Position numbers and translations under genes: made by a program. Positions 16,585 through 26,429 of a stretch of 64,000 nt of DNA are shown here, in pieces. Under the pieces are notes generated by a model. The model did no database searches and was not told the origin of the DNA. It saw only the letters and a list, made by a program, of their open reading frames with translations. The stretch's first letter is position 1. The number at the start of each line of letters is the position of its first letter. This stretch comes from an uncultured Opitutia bacterium (GTDB taxonomy: Bacteria > Verrucomicrobiota > Verrucomicrobiia > Opitutales > Opitutaceae). Where the stretch lies: the NCBI GenBank assembly GCA_903834135.1, contig CAILHZ010000025.1, positions 40,897 to 104,896 on the forward strand. Reading direction: 5' to 3'.

Positions 16585-19356
16585 ATGAAAAACACCCTAG
16601 GCGTTAGCTTTGCTATTTTCGTATCGCTTGCTGCACTCAGCCTGAGCGCGCAAACAACGAGCACTGCACAAGCCGCAAGTCAAGATACGGCAAAACCTTC
16701 AGACGTTGTCGTACTTAATCCATTCGCAGTTGATGCAAGCTCTGATAATTCATGGACAGCTACAAGTACGCTAGTTGGAACGCGTACAAATCAAGAACTA
16801 TCAAAAGTACCTGCATCTGTTGACGTACTGACATCTGAATTTTTAACAGATCTTGGATTACAATCCATGGATGATGCAGCGGGCTTTGTGGCTGGTCTTA
16901 CAGTACTGCCCCGCAACGAATCTAGAAATGATGATAGTCGTGTGAGTTACCGCGGTCTAACTGGTGGTAGCACAATTTCACGTAATTTCTTCATGTGGTA
17001 TGTCCCAGCGGACACTTATAACGTAGAGCGACTTGATTTTAGCAAGGGCTCGAATTCGCTTATGTTTGGTGATTCAGCTCCTGGTGGTCAAGTCACTGTT
17101 TATACAAAGCGTCCTTCGCTACGCAATATAACTGATGTATTTGCAAGCGTTGGAAGTTTTGGTGCAAAACGTTTCACCGTAGATATAAATAGAAAGATTA
17201 ATGAAAAAATAGCTGTCAGATTGAACTTAGTTGATCGCTTAGATACGACCTACATCCACAATAACTATCAACGCTTACGTGCAGAAGATTTAGCGGTTCA
17301 GTTTAAACCATTCCCTAATACAAGTATCATCATAGAGGGAGAAGCTGGAAAGTATTCACGCCGCAGAGCTGACAATGCTATCTCTATTTATGATAAATCT
17401 GCTGCTGGTGCGGGATTCTCAACATCAAATAAATGGTACTATACCTCCGACGGAACCGTTGTTCAAACGCCAGGCACACTAGCTTCTACTGATAGGACTG
17501 GAGCAAGCGGTAATCAGCTTTCAATGCTTCAAGGACAATCTGTTTTAGTATCCCTTCCAAATGGAGTAACAAAACAATTCCAAGGATTTAATAAATCACT
17601 GAATATTTTAGGTAACAACGATTACCTGGATAGACCATATAATGTAGCAACCTTTGTTTTAGATCAAAACATCAAGAAACTAGCTATTGAGCTTTCGTAT
17701 AATCAACAATTTCAGGCTCAAAACAGAAATGATAATTCATTTGGTACAAGCCAAACTCCACCAGTCATCAGTGTTGATAGCAAAGGAAGACCTTATGTGG
17801 ATGAAGCCGGATCAACGCCTTTTAAGATATTTGGTAATATAGTTAAAGCAGGACGTATTTCAGCTGCTTACCCATTTGAATTTGGTCGCTGGATGAGTCA
17901 GTATCTCGTTGTTTCAGCTTCACGTCAAAAAGACTATGCATCTAACAGGCGCTTCTTCGTAGCTAATGATGCTGCTCCTGGTACTTTACAAAATAACACA
18001 GTATTTTTTAGAGCTTACTTAGATGATCCTAATGTAGCTAATGATACATTCTGGAATCAATTCTTACTTCCTAATCTTAAGACTTCTCCTACATTTCATC
18101 CTACTGTTTATGAGTCTTATGTTAATACAGGCCCATATGTTGATATTAGGTATAACCGTAATTTGTCAGCTTCTCTTAGTGGCGAATATCTAGGAGGCCG
18201 TTTACATTCCATGTTGGGTCTTAGTTTTAGTAAGATTAGCCGTAAAGTGCCTGCTGCCTATACCTATACACTGGATTCAATTGGACGTATCATACCTCCC
18301 GGTAATCCTGATATAAATCCAAATGCTTATGTTTATGATCCAAATTATGATTTAGGTACACGTAGTGAAATGGTGGGCCTAAGTTATGATCTAATTAAGC
18401 GTGATACTATGACGCTTAGTACTTATGGCGTATATTCCCAATCGTTTAATTGGCAGTCAGCCGAGACATTTTACGGCTTAGAACTTGGCCCAATTTTAGG
18501 TGTAACACGTGAAGTTGGATTTAAGGGTGATCTATTTAACAAAAAACTTTTTGTTACTGTTGCAGTTTTTGATATCAAACGTAAAAACGTACCCTTTGTT
18601 TGGGCTCCTGATAATTTAAGTGCTGTTCAGCTAGAAGACTTAATTAATCCCAATAATTTAACAGCAGGACAGCCTGGTTATTTATCCGTAGTTAATGGAT
18701 TAAATAATGAGCGCAAAACGGTTAATTCTTCTGAAGAGTCTAAGGGTGGTGAAATTACACTCCAAGGTAGACGTACTTATGGTCTGCAGCTGCGTTTAAC
18801 AGGTTCAATTCAAAAGGTAACAGCAGCGCCAGATTTCGGTGTCTTTAAGAGCCTCCTAGCTGCCGCTATAGCAAGAACTACTGCAGCACAAGCTACGGGC
18901 GGTAATCCCGCGCTGGCAGAAAATGCGACCTACATTGCTTCAGCTCAAACAATTATAGGTTCTAATACACTCACCAACGCAGTGCAGGGTAGACGCAGTG
19001 CACCTTACTTGGGCAGTTTTGTGGCTGACTACGAAATTCCTAATATTAAAGGACTGCGGGCTGGAGTTAATGGTATCCTAACCTCGAATTACAATGTAGC
19101 GATATACAACGGCATTGTTTTCTCACGCGGTGGGCAGTTACCCGTTGGTGCATACGTGATATATGACACAAAGATTAAACGTCAGAGAATTATGTTCCGT
19201 GGTTCTGTTCAGAATGCTTACGATATTATTAATGGTAGCAGTCAATATAGAGTAACAGGCTCAACTGGACAAAATACAGGTACGGGTTTACCAAATTATA
19301 TCTACCGTTATAAGGATCCTGCTGTATACGCATTATCGGCAGAGCTACATTTCTAA
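16585..19356 (+). CDS. TonB-dependent outer-membrane receptor, Verrucomicrobia type
   Basis: A 923-residue receptor. Residues 1-22 are a signal peptide (cut near LSA-Q). The VVVLNPFAVDASSDNSW stretch at about 42-58 is the amino-terminal signature of opitutal receptors. A plug domain follows at about 65-190 (VPASVDVLTSEFL ... APGGQVTVYTKRP) and a 22-strand-type barrel to the carboxy end, which finishes with an aromatic residue (ELHF). No SusD partner is adjacent. The upstream GH32 suggests import of fructo-oligosaccharide, but this is inference. It requires a TonB complex, such as exbB-exbD-tonB at 4-6 kb. Confidence 0.9.
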   Translation: MKNTLGVSFAIFVSLAALSLSAQTTSTAQAASQDTAKPSDVVVLNPFAVDASSDNSWTATSTLVGTRTNQELSKVPASVDVLTSEFLTDLGLQSMDDAAGFVAGLTVLPRNESRNDDSRVSYRGLTGGSTISRNFFMWYVPADTYNVERLDFSKGSNSLMFGDSAPGGQVTVYTKRPSLRNITDVFASVGSFGAKRFTVDINRKINEKIAVRLNLVDRLDTTYIHNNYQRLRAEDLAVQFKPFPNTSIIIEGEAGKYSRRRADNAISIYDKSAAGAGFSTSNKWYYTSDGTVVQTPGTLASTDRTGASGNQLSMLQGQSVLVSLPNGVTKQFQGFNKSLNILGNNDYLDRPYNVATFVLDQNIKKLAIELSYNQQFQAQNRNDNSFGTSQTPPVISVDSKGRPYVDEAGSTPFKIFGNIVKAGRISAAYPFEFGRWMSQYLVVSASRQKDYASNRRFFVANDAAPGTLQNNTVFFRAYLDDPNVANDTFWNQFLLPNLKTSPTFHPTVYESYVNTGPYVDIRYNRNLSASLSGEYLGGRLHSMLGLSFSKISRKVPAAYTYTLDSIGRIIPPGNPDINPNAYVYDPNYDLGTRSEMVGLSYDLIKRDTMTLSTYGVYSQSFNWQSAETFYGLELGPILGVTREVGFKGDLFNKKLFVTVAVFDIKRKNVPFVWAPDNLSAVQLEDLINPNNLTAGQPGYLSVVNGLNNERKTVNSSEESKGGEITLQGRRTYGLQLRLTGSIQKVTAAPDFGVFKSLLAAAIARTTAAQATGGNPALAENATYIASAQTIIGSNTLTNAVQGRRSAPYLGSFVADYEIPNIKGLRAGVNGILTSNYNVAIYNGIVFSRGGQLPVGAYVIYDTKIKRQRIMFRGSVQNAYDIINGSSQYRVTGSTGQNTGTGLPNYIYRYKDPAVYALSAELHF

Positions 19357-19395
19357 GCTCTGATCAAGTAGACTAAAGTAAAATACCAATTCCTC

Positions 19396-19430
19396 AAACC
19401 CGATAACAATCATTGTTATCGGGTTTTTTT
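19396..19430 (+). terminator. Intrinsic terminator after the TonB-dependent receptor
   Basis: AAACCCGATAAC (19396-19407) pairs perfectly with GTTATCGGGTTT (19415-19426), 7-nt loop, and runs into a T tract on the plus strand. It separates the receptor from the convergent gene at 19480. Confidence 0.88.
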
Positions 19431-19479
19431 ATACGTAAGTTTTAATCGTGAGGAGCTATTAAATGAATTTCGCAGTTTT

Positions 19480-21108
19480 TTAATGGTCTGTCTTTAGTGA
19501 GACAATGATATGGGAAAGCTTATCGGTACGGGCTATTTCAAAGTTATCGCTGTAGATATGTAAACCTGTGCCTTTTCCGTAGTGTTGTCCGTTTAAATCA
19601 TAAAAAATGGTGATCAAGTGTCCATGATAGTGGATATAGTCTAAGCAGAAATGATCCCATGTTCCCTCCGGAATAAGCGGATTGATATCCAGTACGTCAT
19701 CAGGGCGGGGGCGTAGTCCGATTAGACCACTAATGATAAGGTCACAAAAGGTTGAGTGGTTATAATCTTTACCACGTTCCTTGCCTCCTGCAGCTGGATC
19801 CCAAGTTCCATTCTTCCATTTTTTTAGTCTAGTTCTTGAAATCCAGTCTCCCGTTATTGGGTTAATATTCTCATCAATCCATGCAGTCACTTTACCATCA
19901 TCTCGTTTTAAATACTGCGACTCTGCATAACGAGTTAGTAAGTTTAGGTAATCTTTTTTATTAACTATAGTTTGATCATAGTTATTTAGTAGGTTTGCCA
20001 GCGCGGTTAAAGTCACTGATGTAGCATAAGGCCAAGTTGGACCATTCCACTGGCATTCGTGGCCTTCATACGACAGGGAAAACTTTGGGTGCCTTTGTTC
20101 TGCTGTTGTTAGACCAAATGGAGCATAAAAACCTTTAGGATCCATCAGTTGCTCCCAGGCTATAGACTTATCAGTATCGGGGAGATTGAAATACCAAGGT
20201 GTATAACCATGTAACTCACGAGCATCAGAGAGTGTAGTACTAGAACTACGGGGGAGTACTTTGAAAAAGTGGGCCTTAGGATCCCATAGTATGTCTTGGG
20301 TCAGTTTTTTGATCGTTGCTGCTTTCATCCGGTACAAATCAGCTATCTTTTTTTCGCTGGCTAGTCCTGCAATCTGGGCGATTGCGAGTGCATCCCCATA
20401 CATATAGCTATTAATGGTAGCTCTGTAACCAAGGTGTTTTGACTGTAAGTCACCACTAATTGATTCTTCCATTCCATCGCGTCCGTCTTCTTGCCAAAAC
20501 AGTCCATTGGTATCTCGATGGTATTTTTCCCATGCCGTGTAGTTTGTGATTAAACTAGGAAGTAACTGCTTGGCTAATGAATAGTCTCCTGAAACTTTAA
20601 CTACAGCCCAGATCGCATCTGCAGCCCAAAAGCTATACTTGCGAGGTGATGCATCTTTTTTAAACCAGAACTTCGAATACTCGGATGTATATTTATGATC
20701 TGCTAACCAACGCCCTTCATATAAGTGATGGCCCGCAGCGCAGCTAATCGTATTGTATTTACCAGCCCAGCCAACCTGGGGTAAAAATTCAGTGATAACA
20801 TAGCCCTCCGGAGTCTCTTTGATATGCTTTCTAAAAGTCCACCAACGAAAATAGTAAATTTCTTCAATTGTTTTATCTGGGCAGTCTAAGAGTGGTATAT
20901 TGTTTTCAAGAAAGTCCCAAGCATCCTTATTTGGGATAAATTGTACGTAAAGTTCTGCATCGTTAGCATTAAATGTATCGATATAATGCTTGTAGGAACT
21001 AGCTTTCAGAAATGGTCTGAATTTATCAACACTGGCTTGTTCATCTCCAATTGAAATAGACACCAGCGTTAAGAATAAAGCTAGAAAAATTGGAAACTTA
21101 AATTTCAT
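19480..21108 (-). CDS. Secreted MGH1/GH63-like glycoside hydrolase
   Basis: A 542-residue protein with a signal peptide (residues 1-21, PIFLALFLTLVSISIG) and an (alpha/alpha)6-barrel of the mannosylglycerate-hydrolase/GH63/trehalase superfamily. Family-like blocks are FRWWTFRKHI, QEDGRDGMEESI near residue 207-218 (candidate catalytic acid), and ECQWNGPTWPYATS near 355, followed by a WISRTRL segment. Target is probably an alpha-glycosidic bond, exact substrate unknown. It stands alone on the minus strand, convergent with the receptor and divergent from the GH27 gene. Confidence 0.78.
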   Translation of the reverse strand: MKFKFPIFLALFLTLVSISIGDEQASVDKFRPFLKASSYKHYIDTFNANDAELYVQFIPNKDAWDFLENNIPLLDCPDKTIEEIYYFRWWTFRKHIKETPEGYVITEFLPQVGWAGKYNTISCAAGHHLYEGRWLADHKYTSEYSKFWFKKDASPRKYSFWAADAIWAVVKVSGDYSLAKQLLPSLITNYTAWEKYHRDTNGLFWQEDGRDGMEESISGDLQSKHLGYRATINSYMYGDALAIAQIAGLASEKKIADLYRMKAATIKKLTQDILWDPKAHFFKVLPRSSSTTLSDARELHGYTPWYFNLPDTDKSIAWEQLMDPKGFYAPFGLTTAEQRHPKFSLSYEGHECQWNGPTWPYATSVTLTALANLLNNYDQTIVNKKDYLNLLTRYAESQYLKRDDGKVTAWIDENINPITGDWISRTRLKKWKNGTWDPAAGGKERGKDYNHSTFCDLIISGLIGLRPRPDDVLDINPLIPEGTWDHFCLDYIHYHGHLITIFYDLNGQHYGKGTGLHIYSDNFEIARTDKLSHIIVSLKTDH

Positions 21109-21383
21109 ATTAAATTGACGTAAAAAGTATCATTATTAAGGATACAATAGTATTAAAATAGGCTGCATAGTTTATTGTAAGTTTAATATTAATTTATCTT
21201 TTTAAGCAGCTCCATTTTGTGACTTAAGTTTTCATTAGAAAAATGTCAGATTTTGTCAGGTAATTGTTTAGGCTTACAGGCATACATAGACAGATATTAA
21301 AAGTTAAATTCTCTTAAATTATCAATTATTGTTTGGTCATTTGTATAATTCTAATAATTGTTAATTTACCCTAGATTACATAT

Positions 21384-22562
21384 ATGAATTTAAAAAAAAT
21401 TAAGTTTTTCTTACCGGTATATCTTGTGATGATTGTATTAAGTGTCTTCGCTGAAGATGCTAGCTTAGCTCCTACACCTCCGATGGGATGGAACAGTTGG
21501 AATCATTTTTATGGAGACGTAACTGATAAAATTATACGTCAGCAGGCTGAAGCTATGGTTAGTAGTGGTATGCGAGACTTAGGCTATGTATACATTAATA
21601 TTGATGACACGTGGGAGGGTGTACGTGACAATAAAGGTGAAATTCATTCTAATTCGAAATTTCCTGACATGAAGTCCCTAGCTGACTTTGTTCACAGTAA
21701 GGGCTTAAAACTTGGTATTTACTCCTCTCCTGGACGTAAGACATGTGGAGGCTATGAGGGTAGTTATGGGCATGAAGTTCAGGATGCTAATACCTATGCA
21801 GCATGGGGTATAGACTATCTTAAGTACGACCTGTGTAGTTTAGGTGATTTAATGAAAGTCACTGCAACGCATGATACTGCTACTGAAATGATGAAGGCAG
21901 CATATACAAAAATGCATAATGCCTTAGTAAGTACGGGTAGACCTATTGTGTTTAGTTTGTGCCAATATGGTAAAGACAGTGTTTGGGCTTGGGGTCCTTC
22001 TGTTGGAGGGAATCTATGGCGTACCGGCACTGATATTGAGGATAAATTCTCTAGTATGGCAGCAATTGCTTTTAGACAGGCGGGCCTTGGTAAGTATGCT
22101 GCACCTGGTCACTGGAATGATCCAGATATGCTTGAAGTCGGTAATGGTGGCATGAAAGACTTTGAATATAGAACGCATATGACTTTATGGGCGTTACTTG
22201 CTGCACCTTTAATTGCAGGCAATGATTTGACGGCTATGACTCCAGCCACAAAAGAGATCTTGATGAACAAAGAAGTGATCGCAGTTGATCAAGATAAAGC
22301 AGGCAGGCAAGGTGACCGTGTCTATGCCGAGGGACCGATTGAGGTGTGGTCGCGTGATCTAGCTGATGGTTCAAAGGCTGTGGCTATATTTAACCTAGCT
22401 GAGAGTGTGCTTATTATTCCTGTAGATTTTTCTAAACTAGGATTTAAAGGTCCAGTAAATGCCCGCGACTTGTGGGAACATAAGGATCTGGGTGTACTTA
22501 AAGAGGTATACACAGCTAAACTATTCCATCATTCCTGCCAGTTGCTTAAAGTATGGCAGTAA
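21384..22562 (+). CDS. Alpha-galactosidase, glycoside hydrolase family 27, secreted
   Basis: A 392-residue enzyme: signal peptide (about 1-23, FFLPVYLVMIVLSVFA), GH27 TIM barrel and small carboxy beta-domain. The family entry PTPPMGWNSWN is at 30-40, YINIDDTWEG near 70, and YLKYDLC near 146-152 holds the nucleophile aspartate; the usual family motif is YLKYDNC, so the Asn position is Leu here. RTGTDIED near 217-224 carries the acid/base candidate, and GHWNDPDML follows. It removes terminal alpha-galactosyl residues from galactomannan or raffinose-type sugars. A gene for an unknown secreted protein follows 42 bp later. Confidence 0.92.
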   Translation: MNLKKIKFFLPVYLVMIVLSVFAEDASLAPTPPMGWNSWNHFYGDVTDKIIRQQAEAMVSSGMRDLGYVYINIDDTWEGVRDNKGEIHSNSKFPDMKSLADFVHSKGLKLGIYSSPGRKTCGGYEGSYGHEVQDANTYAAWGIDYLKYDLCSLGDLMKVTATHDTATEMMKAAYTKMHNALVSTGRPIVFSLCQYGKDSVWAWGPSVGGNLWRTGTDIEDKFSSMAAIAFRQAGLGKYAAPGHWNDPDMLEVGNGGMKDFEYRTHMTLWALLAAPLIAGNDLTAMTPATKEILMNKEVIAVDQDKAGRQGDRVYAEGPIEVWSRDLADGSKAVAIFNLAESVLIIPVDFSKLGFKGPVNARDLWEHKDLGVLKEVYTAKLFHHSCQLLKVWQ

Positions 22563-22604
22563 GTCTTTTTAGCAAAGGCCTAACAGTATTTTAATTCGTC
22601 AATT

Positions 22605-24650
22605 ATGTATATCGTCGGCAAAAAGTTATTTAGCTCAACTACCGTTGTAGTCGTAATTTTAGCAGTTACAGCGTTTAGTCTAATTAATAGTGCAGCAGCA
22701 GATCGTGTAGTTTCGAGTAATAATTCTGAGATTATCTCAAATTCTATACCTCTTGAAAATGCTGTTGGCTTGAAGTGGAAACTCTTAAAGACAAATGCTG
22801 GGTGGTCACTTGGTTCAATATTACTTCATAATAAAGAAGTAGAGCAGGCAGCGAAACAAGGTATGTTATCGGTACGTAATGCTAAGACTGGCGAGATTCG
22901 CTGGATGACTGCTTCTCAGGCCGATAAAATCGACAACCATACAGCACGTCTATCAGGACAAGATAATATTGATGGAGCAAATTTCGTTTGGACTATTGAA
23001 ATCTCACTAAGTAAAGACAGCTTAGAGGCAAACTTTTCATCTTCATGGAATGTAGATAGAGATCTTAACAACTGGGAAGTTTGTCTTTCCTATCATGATG
23101 GATTCTCCAAAGACTGGCGTTTACAGAGTTACCCTTGGGCAGGCTATAGCGAATCGGTAAATATCAGTCCAATGCGCTATTGTGGTGTACCTGGAGTACT
23201 TGTGTACCGACCAGATCAATCACTGGTTATCCTCTTTGCTATCGATAGTCGTACGGACTATCTCAACCCTATGACATGGACGGGTAAAACAAGTTTTCAA
23301 TTTACTAATAGAGTCACGGCGCCTCAGTTTCGCTCGGGGATAAATAATTTAAAAGCGGGAATAAAGTACGAACTTCCCTTGCAGTTATTCTTGAGTGACT
23401 CCCGTGACTTCACAGGTGCAATCACGTCAATCATGCAGTCTTGGATTAAGGTAAATGACTATAAGGTTGATACTACACTCCACGTGCGAACACCTCAGCA
23501 AGCCTTTGATATTTCTGTTGATGGTCGTCGTAAAATGGATAGCTGGAAGCCTGGTATTGGCTATGAACATCATAAGGGTACGCCGTTTATTTACGTCGGT
23601 AATAATCCGATTATTGCTTACTATGAGTACCGACTTTATGAGATGACGGGAGATAAACTATGGCGTGAGAGGGCTTTTCAACAGATTGATTTTGCAATTA
23701 AAGGCCAGCAATCAAGCGGCGTTTTTCACACCAGCTACTACTTTAGAAAAAGTGGTGGTGCTACCTCTCCAGGGTACTATAGCTGGGACTGGGGGCATAA
23801 CGGCTACAAGGTGGATATCAATACCTGGATGGTCCGATACATCCTACAGACTTGGCAACGAGTTAAAGAAAAAGAAGGACTTGATCGTGAAGACTGGCAT
23901 AAGGCAGCTACAGCCTCCCTTAGTTGGATACTTGCTCAGCAGAATGAGGACGGTGGCTTCCCTCAGGTAGTAGATGTACAATCAGGTCTAAAGTCTAAGT
24001 CAGTTGTGTGTGGCCGAACGTTGGTAGGTCTACCGATCATAGCAGCAATTACTGGGGATAAGCGGTGTCTTGTTGCGAGTGCCAAGCAAGAGGTATTCCT
24101 AAAAGAAGAGGTAGAAGGCCACTTCTGGTATACTGGGCAACATCCTGATTTACCACCTGAGGATTTCGAACAAGACAGCATATATAACGTCGTTGAATAT
24201 TGGCTAGATAAGTATGACAGAACCAATGACCAAATATGTTTAGACCATGCGGTCGCTAATGCTTATTATGCGTTACTGTATTGGTGCCCCAAGCAGCTGA
24301 GCTGGGTAAAAAATCCGACACAAGGTGCCCACACCGAGCAGTTACACTTTAATCAGTATTCCGTCTACAGTTACCATAATCGTAAGATTCAGTGTCTTGA
24401 TCGTTTATTTCGTAAAACAGGTAATCCCTTATTTGAGCAACTTCGAGACAGGGTGATACAATTAAATTTTTATACTCAAGTAACTGAAGGTCCGTATCGA
24501 GGCTCCGTATCTGAAGCTATTGCAGACCCCTGGCTAGAGAGAAAGTCGCAGTATGGGTTTAATATGCGCGGTAATCCCTATACCAGCGAATTAGTATCGG
24601 ATTTAATGCTCCAATTAATTGATTTAGGCATGGTTCAAAAACCATATTAG
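22605..24650 (+). CDS. Secreted 681-residue protein of unknown family, probable (alpha/alpha)6 glycan-active enzyme
   Basis: Not recognised. An amino-terminal hydrophobic segment (about 9-32) looks like a signal peptide or anchor. Residues about 45-285 appear beta-rich; about 310-680 look like an alpha/alpha toroid, with Trp/Tyr-rich helices, LAQQNEDGGFPQ near 447 (a pattern seen in pectate-lyase and terpene-cyclase-like toroids) and many aromatic residues as in glycan-processing enzymes. It follows the GH27 gene by 42 bp on the same strand and is presumably co-expressed. A glycosidase or lyase role is inferred from fold feel and context only; no catalytic residues can be named. Confidence 0.7.
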   Translation: MYIVGKKLFSSTTVVVVILAVTAFSLINSAAADRVVSSNNSEIISNSIPLENAVGLKWKLLKTNAGWSLGSILLHNKEVEQAAKQGMLSVRNAKTGEIRWMTASQADKIDNHTARLSGQDNIDGANFVWTIEISLSKDSLEANFSSSWNVDRDLNNWEVCLSYHDGFSKDWRLQSYPWAGYSESVNISPMRYCGVPGVLVYRPDQSLVILFAIDSRTDYLNPMTWTGKTSFQFTNRVTAPQFRSGINNLKAGIKYELPLQLFLSDSRDFTGAITSIMQSWIKVNDYKVDTTLHVRTPQQAFDISVDGRRKMDSWKPGIGYEHHKGTPFIYVGNNPIIAYYEYRLYEMTGDKLWRERAFQQIDFAIKGQQSSGVFHTSYYFRKSGGATSPGYYSWDWGHNGYKVDINTWMVRYILQTWQRVKEKEGLDREDWHKAATASLSWILAQQNEDGGFPQVVDVQSGLKSKSVVCGRTLVGLPIIAAITGDKRCLVASAKQEVFLKEEVEGHFWYTGQHPDLPPEDFEQDSIYNVVEYWLDKYDRTNDQICLDHAVANAYYALLYWCPKQLSWVKNPTQGAHTEQLHFNQYSVYSYHNRKIQCLDRLFRKTGNPLFEQLRDRVIQLNFYTQVTEGPYRGSVSEAIADPWLERKSQYGFNMRGNPYTSELVSDLMLQLIDLGMVQKPY

Positions 24651-24696
24651 ATAACATTAGTATCAGCCCAGATTTGGCGATGACACCTTAGCGAAC

Positions 24697-24788
24697 TGGC
24701 GGAGGGAGGGGGATTCGAACCCCCGGTACGGTTTTACCCGTACAACGGTTTAGCAAACCGTCCCTATCGGCCACTCAGGCACCCCTCC
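24697..24788 (-). tRNA. tRNA-Ser (anticodon GCU)
   Basis: Read on the minus strand: acceptor GGAGGGG at the 5' end pairs with TCCCTCC near the 3' end, anticodon loop TTGCTAA gives anticodon GCT, there is a long variable arm (TACGGGT...ACCGTA), T arm GGGGGTTCGAATCCCCC, discriminator G, and an encoded CCA (24697-24699). The long variable arm and discriminator fit serine. Confidence 0.96.
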
Positions 24789-25512
24789 ACAGTTGATTAG
24801 CAGTGATTTACGTAAGTGCTAGGTTTCGCACTTAGTACCATTGCCAGATTGTTTATAGAAACAGCATAAATCGCTACATTGGGCTCGTCTGAGGAGGCCT
24901 ATGATAAGCGTATCGAAGTATGCTGGCTTAAAACCATCGAAATATGTTCTGGAGAGTCTCTGGGCTGCAGGCAAGCGTGTTCGTAAATTCTTTAATTCAC
25001 TAAAATGAGTAGCCATTATAAAGTGTGGAGCGGGCAAAAGGGGCTTTTTACTGTATAGAATACCTGAAAACTCAAGAAGAGGTGCTAGTGATGTCCACTA
25101 TGCATAAAGCTAAATGAGTAACTATAAAATGCTTATCTCTAAGACTTTAACATCTGGCTTAATAAAGTAGGTCCTCGTGTGATTTGTAGTAAAGATTTAT
25201 TTATAATATAACTCAGTGGCTTAATTCCTAAAGAAGCAGGTGCTTAAATTTTTAAAATGCAGCTGATTATTGTTAATAGTTATTAAGTTTAGCTACACCT
25301 GTCCGTTCTTTATAAGTCTTTATAGCGCACGATTACGGAGTCGCGTCGAATTTTCTCCGTATTTAGTGATGCAGTGCTGATTTCCAGTGTTGCTCGAATT
25401 AAATCAGATTATTCGTAATCAGTCTGGATTCATTTATGAAGTGTCAATTGGTGAGTTCTATTTCGCGTGGATTACTAACGCCTTTAATTATACCTGCGAA
25501 TGTAATTCTGCT
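24789..25512. other. 724-bp region without a convincing gene
   Basis: Spacer between tRNA-Ser and the LytTR regulator, counting the regulator from the ATG at 25513. It contains a 7-bp inverted repeat TACGGAG/CTCCGTA (25334-25340, 25355-25361) with a 14-nt loop, possibly in the regulator's leader. A 72-codon minus-strand frame at 24819-25037 shows no family features. No known structured RNA was recognised. Confidence 0.5.
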
Positions 25513-26259
25513 ATGAAAAGGAAGTACATATTAAAAACGCTCCTTATACAGTATGATATAAAGAGTAGAAATATTCTAAAACAACTTCTAAAACCATATT
25601 CAAAAATCAATGTTATGGCTGAGGTAGGGTCAGTAGAGGAAGGTTTAAATCTATCCAGGGTTTATAAATTCGATTTAATTTTCTTAGAACTACAAAATGA
25701 GAACGACTTTGCATTTAAAGATTTGGTTCAACTTAACTCCAAGATAGTACTAATCTCTGATCCACATATTAAACTAGGACATGCTCTTCACTTAGGCTTA
25801 ATCGATAATCTAGTGAAACCAATAGATAGCATTCGGTTTGATAAAACCATTAAGCGTATTTTACGTGGAGTGCAAAGTGAAGCCGAAGCTATAAATGACT
25901 TTAGCTTGGACTATAATTCTAGAATTATTTTAAAAGAGGGTAAAATAATTGTTCAGATTCCTATATCTGAAATATCGCATGTTGAAGCTGAAGGTGCATA
26001 TACACGAGTTAGATTTATAAATGGGAAAAAAATGCTTATAACACGTAGAATTAGTAAATGGGAAACGTTATTGCCCAGTAATTATTTTTGTAGGGTAGAT
26101 CGTTTTCAAATTTTTAATTTAAACTGTGTTAACGAAGTTATCCCACAGGCAAATAATCTAACGCAGGTGTCAATTCTTGGAGTAGCAGAACGCCTAACTA
26201 TTAAAAGAATTGGAACTGAACGGCTCAGAGCAGCTTTGTTGCGTCGAGTAGAGAATTAA
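25513..26259 (+). CDS. LytTR-type transcriptional regulator with degenerate receiver
   Basis: From the ATG at 25513 the protein has 248 residues: a receiver-like domain (1-115) and a LytTR DNA-binding domain (about 133-240, with HVEAEGAYTRV and YFCRVDRFQIFNLNCV). The receiver lacks the acidic pair (positions 13-15 are Gln-Tyr-Asp where Asp-Asp-Glu is usual) and has Glu59 at the phospho-acceptor position (DLIFLEL), while Ser82 and Lys102-Pro103 of the switch remain. It therefore probably works without phosphorylation. The frame is open upstream to 25387, but only MKRKYILKTL matches a receiver start. No histidine kinase is nearby. Confidence 0.85.
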   Translation: MKRKYILKTLLIQYDIKSRNILKQLLKPYSKINVMAEVGSVEEGLNLSRVYKFDLIFLELQNENDFAFKDLVQLNSKIVLISDPHIKLGHALHLGLIDNLVKPIDSIRFDKTIKRILRGVQSEAEAINDFSLDYNSRIILKEGKIIVQIPISEISHVEAEGAYTRVRFINGKKMLITRRISKWETLLPSNYFCRVDRFQIFNLNCVNEVIPQANNLTQVSILGVAERLTIKRIGTERLRAALLRRVEN

Positions 26260-26274
26260 TTTAGCCGCTTCAGC

Positions 26275-26304
26275 TAATTATTATGCCGTTTCAGCAAATA
26301 ATTA
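26275..26304 (+). repeat. Hairpin after the first LytTR gene (copy 1 of a duplicated element)
   Basis: TAATTATTATGC and GCAAATAATTA pair with one bulge, loop CGTTTCA. A near-copy follows the second LytTR gene at 26811-26837, so the duplication includes the 3' flank. Confidence 0.6.
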
Positions 26305-26429
26305 ATTATTAAGTTTAGTAAAAATTAAATATGTATTTGTTACATTTTTTAATTTTATTCAGCGACTCAGTGTAAATACTCAACGGCCCAAAAGCCATTT
26401 AATATAAAATATACAATTTAAGTTAACGC

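Noticed and set aside
24819..25037. 72-codon minus-strand open frame next to tRNA-Ser
   Set aside because: No family features, odd Cys/Arg-rich make-up and no supporting ribosome site; probably chance.
24789..25386. Possible small structured RNA (SRP or 6S type) in the spacer
   Set aside because: No conserved core motif or long pairing seen; only a 7-bp inverted repeat.
25387..25512. 42-codon amino-terminal extension of the LytTR regulator from a TTG
   Set aside because: The added residues do not resemble a receiver start; the ATG at 25513 begins exactly at the domain.
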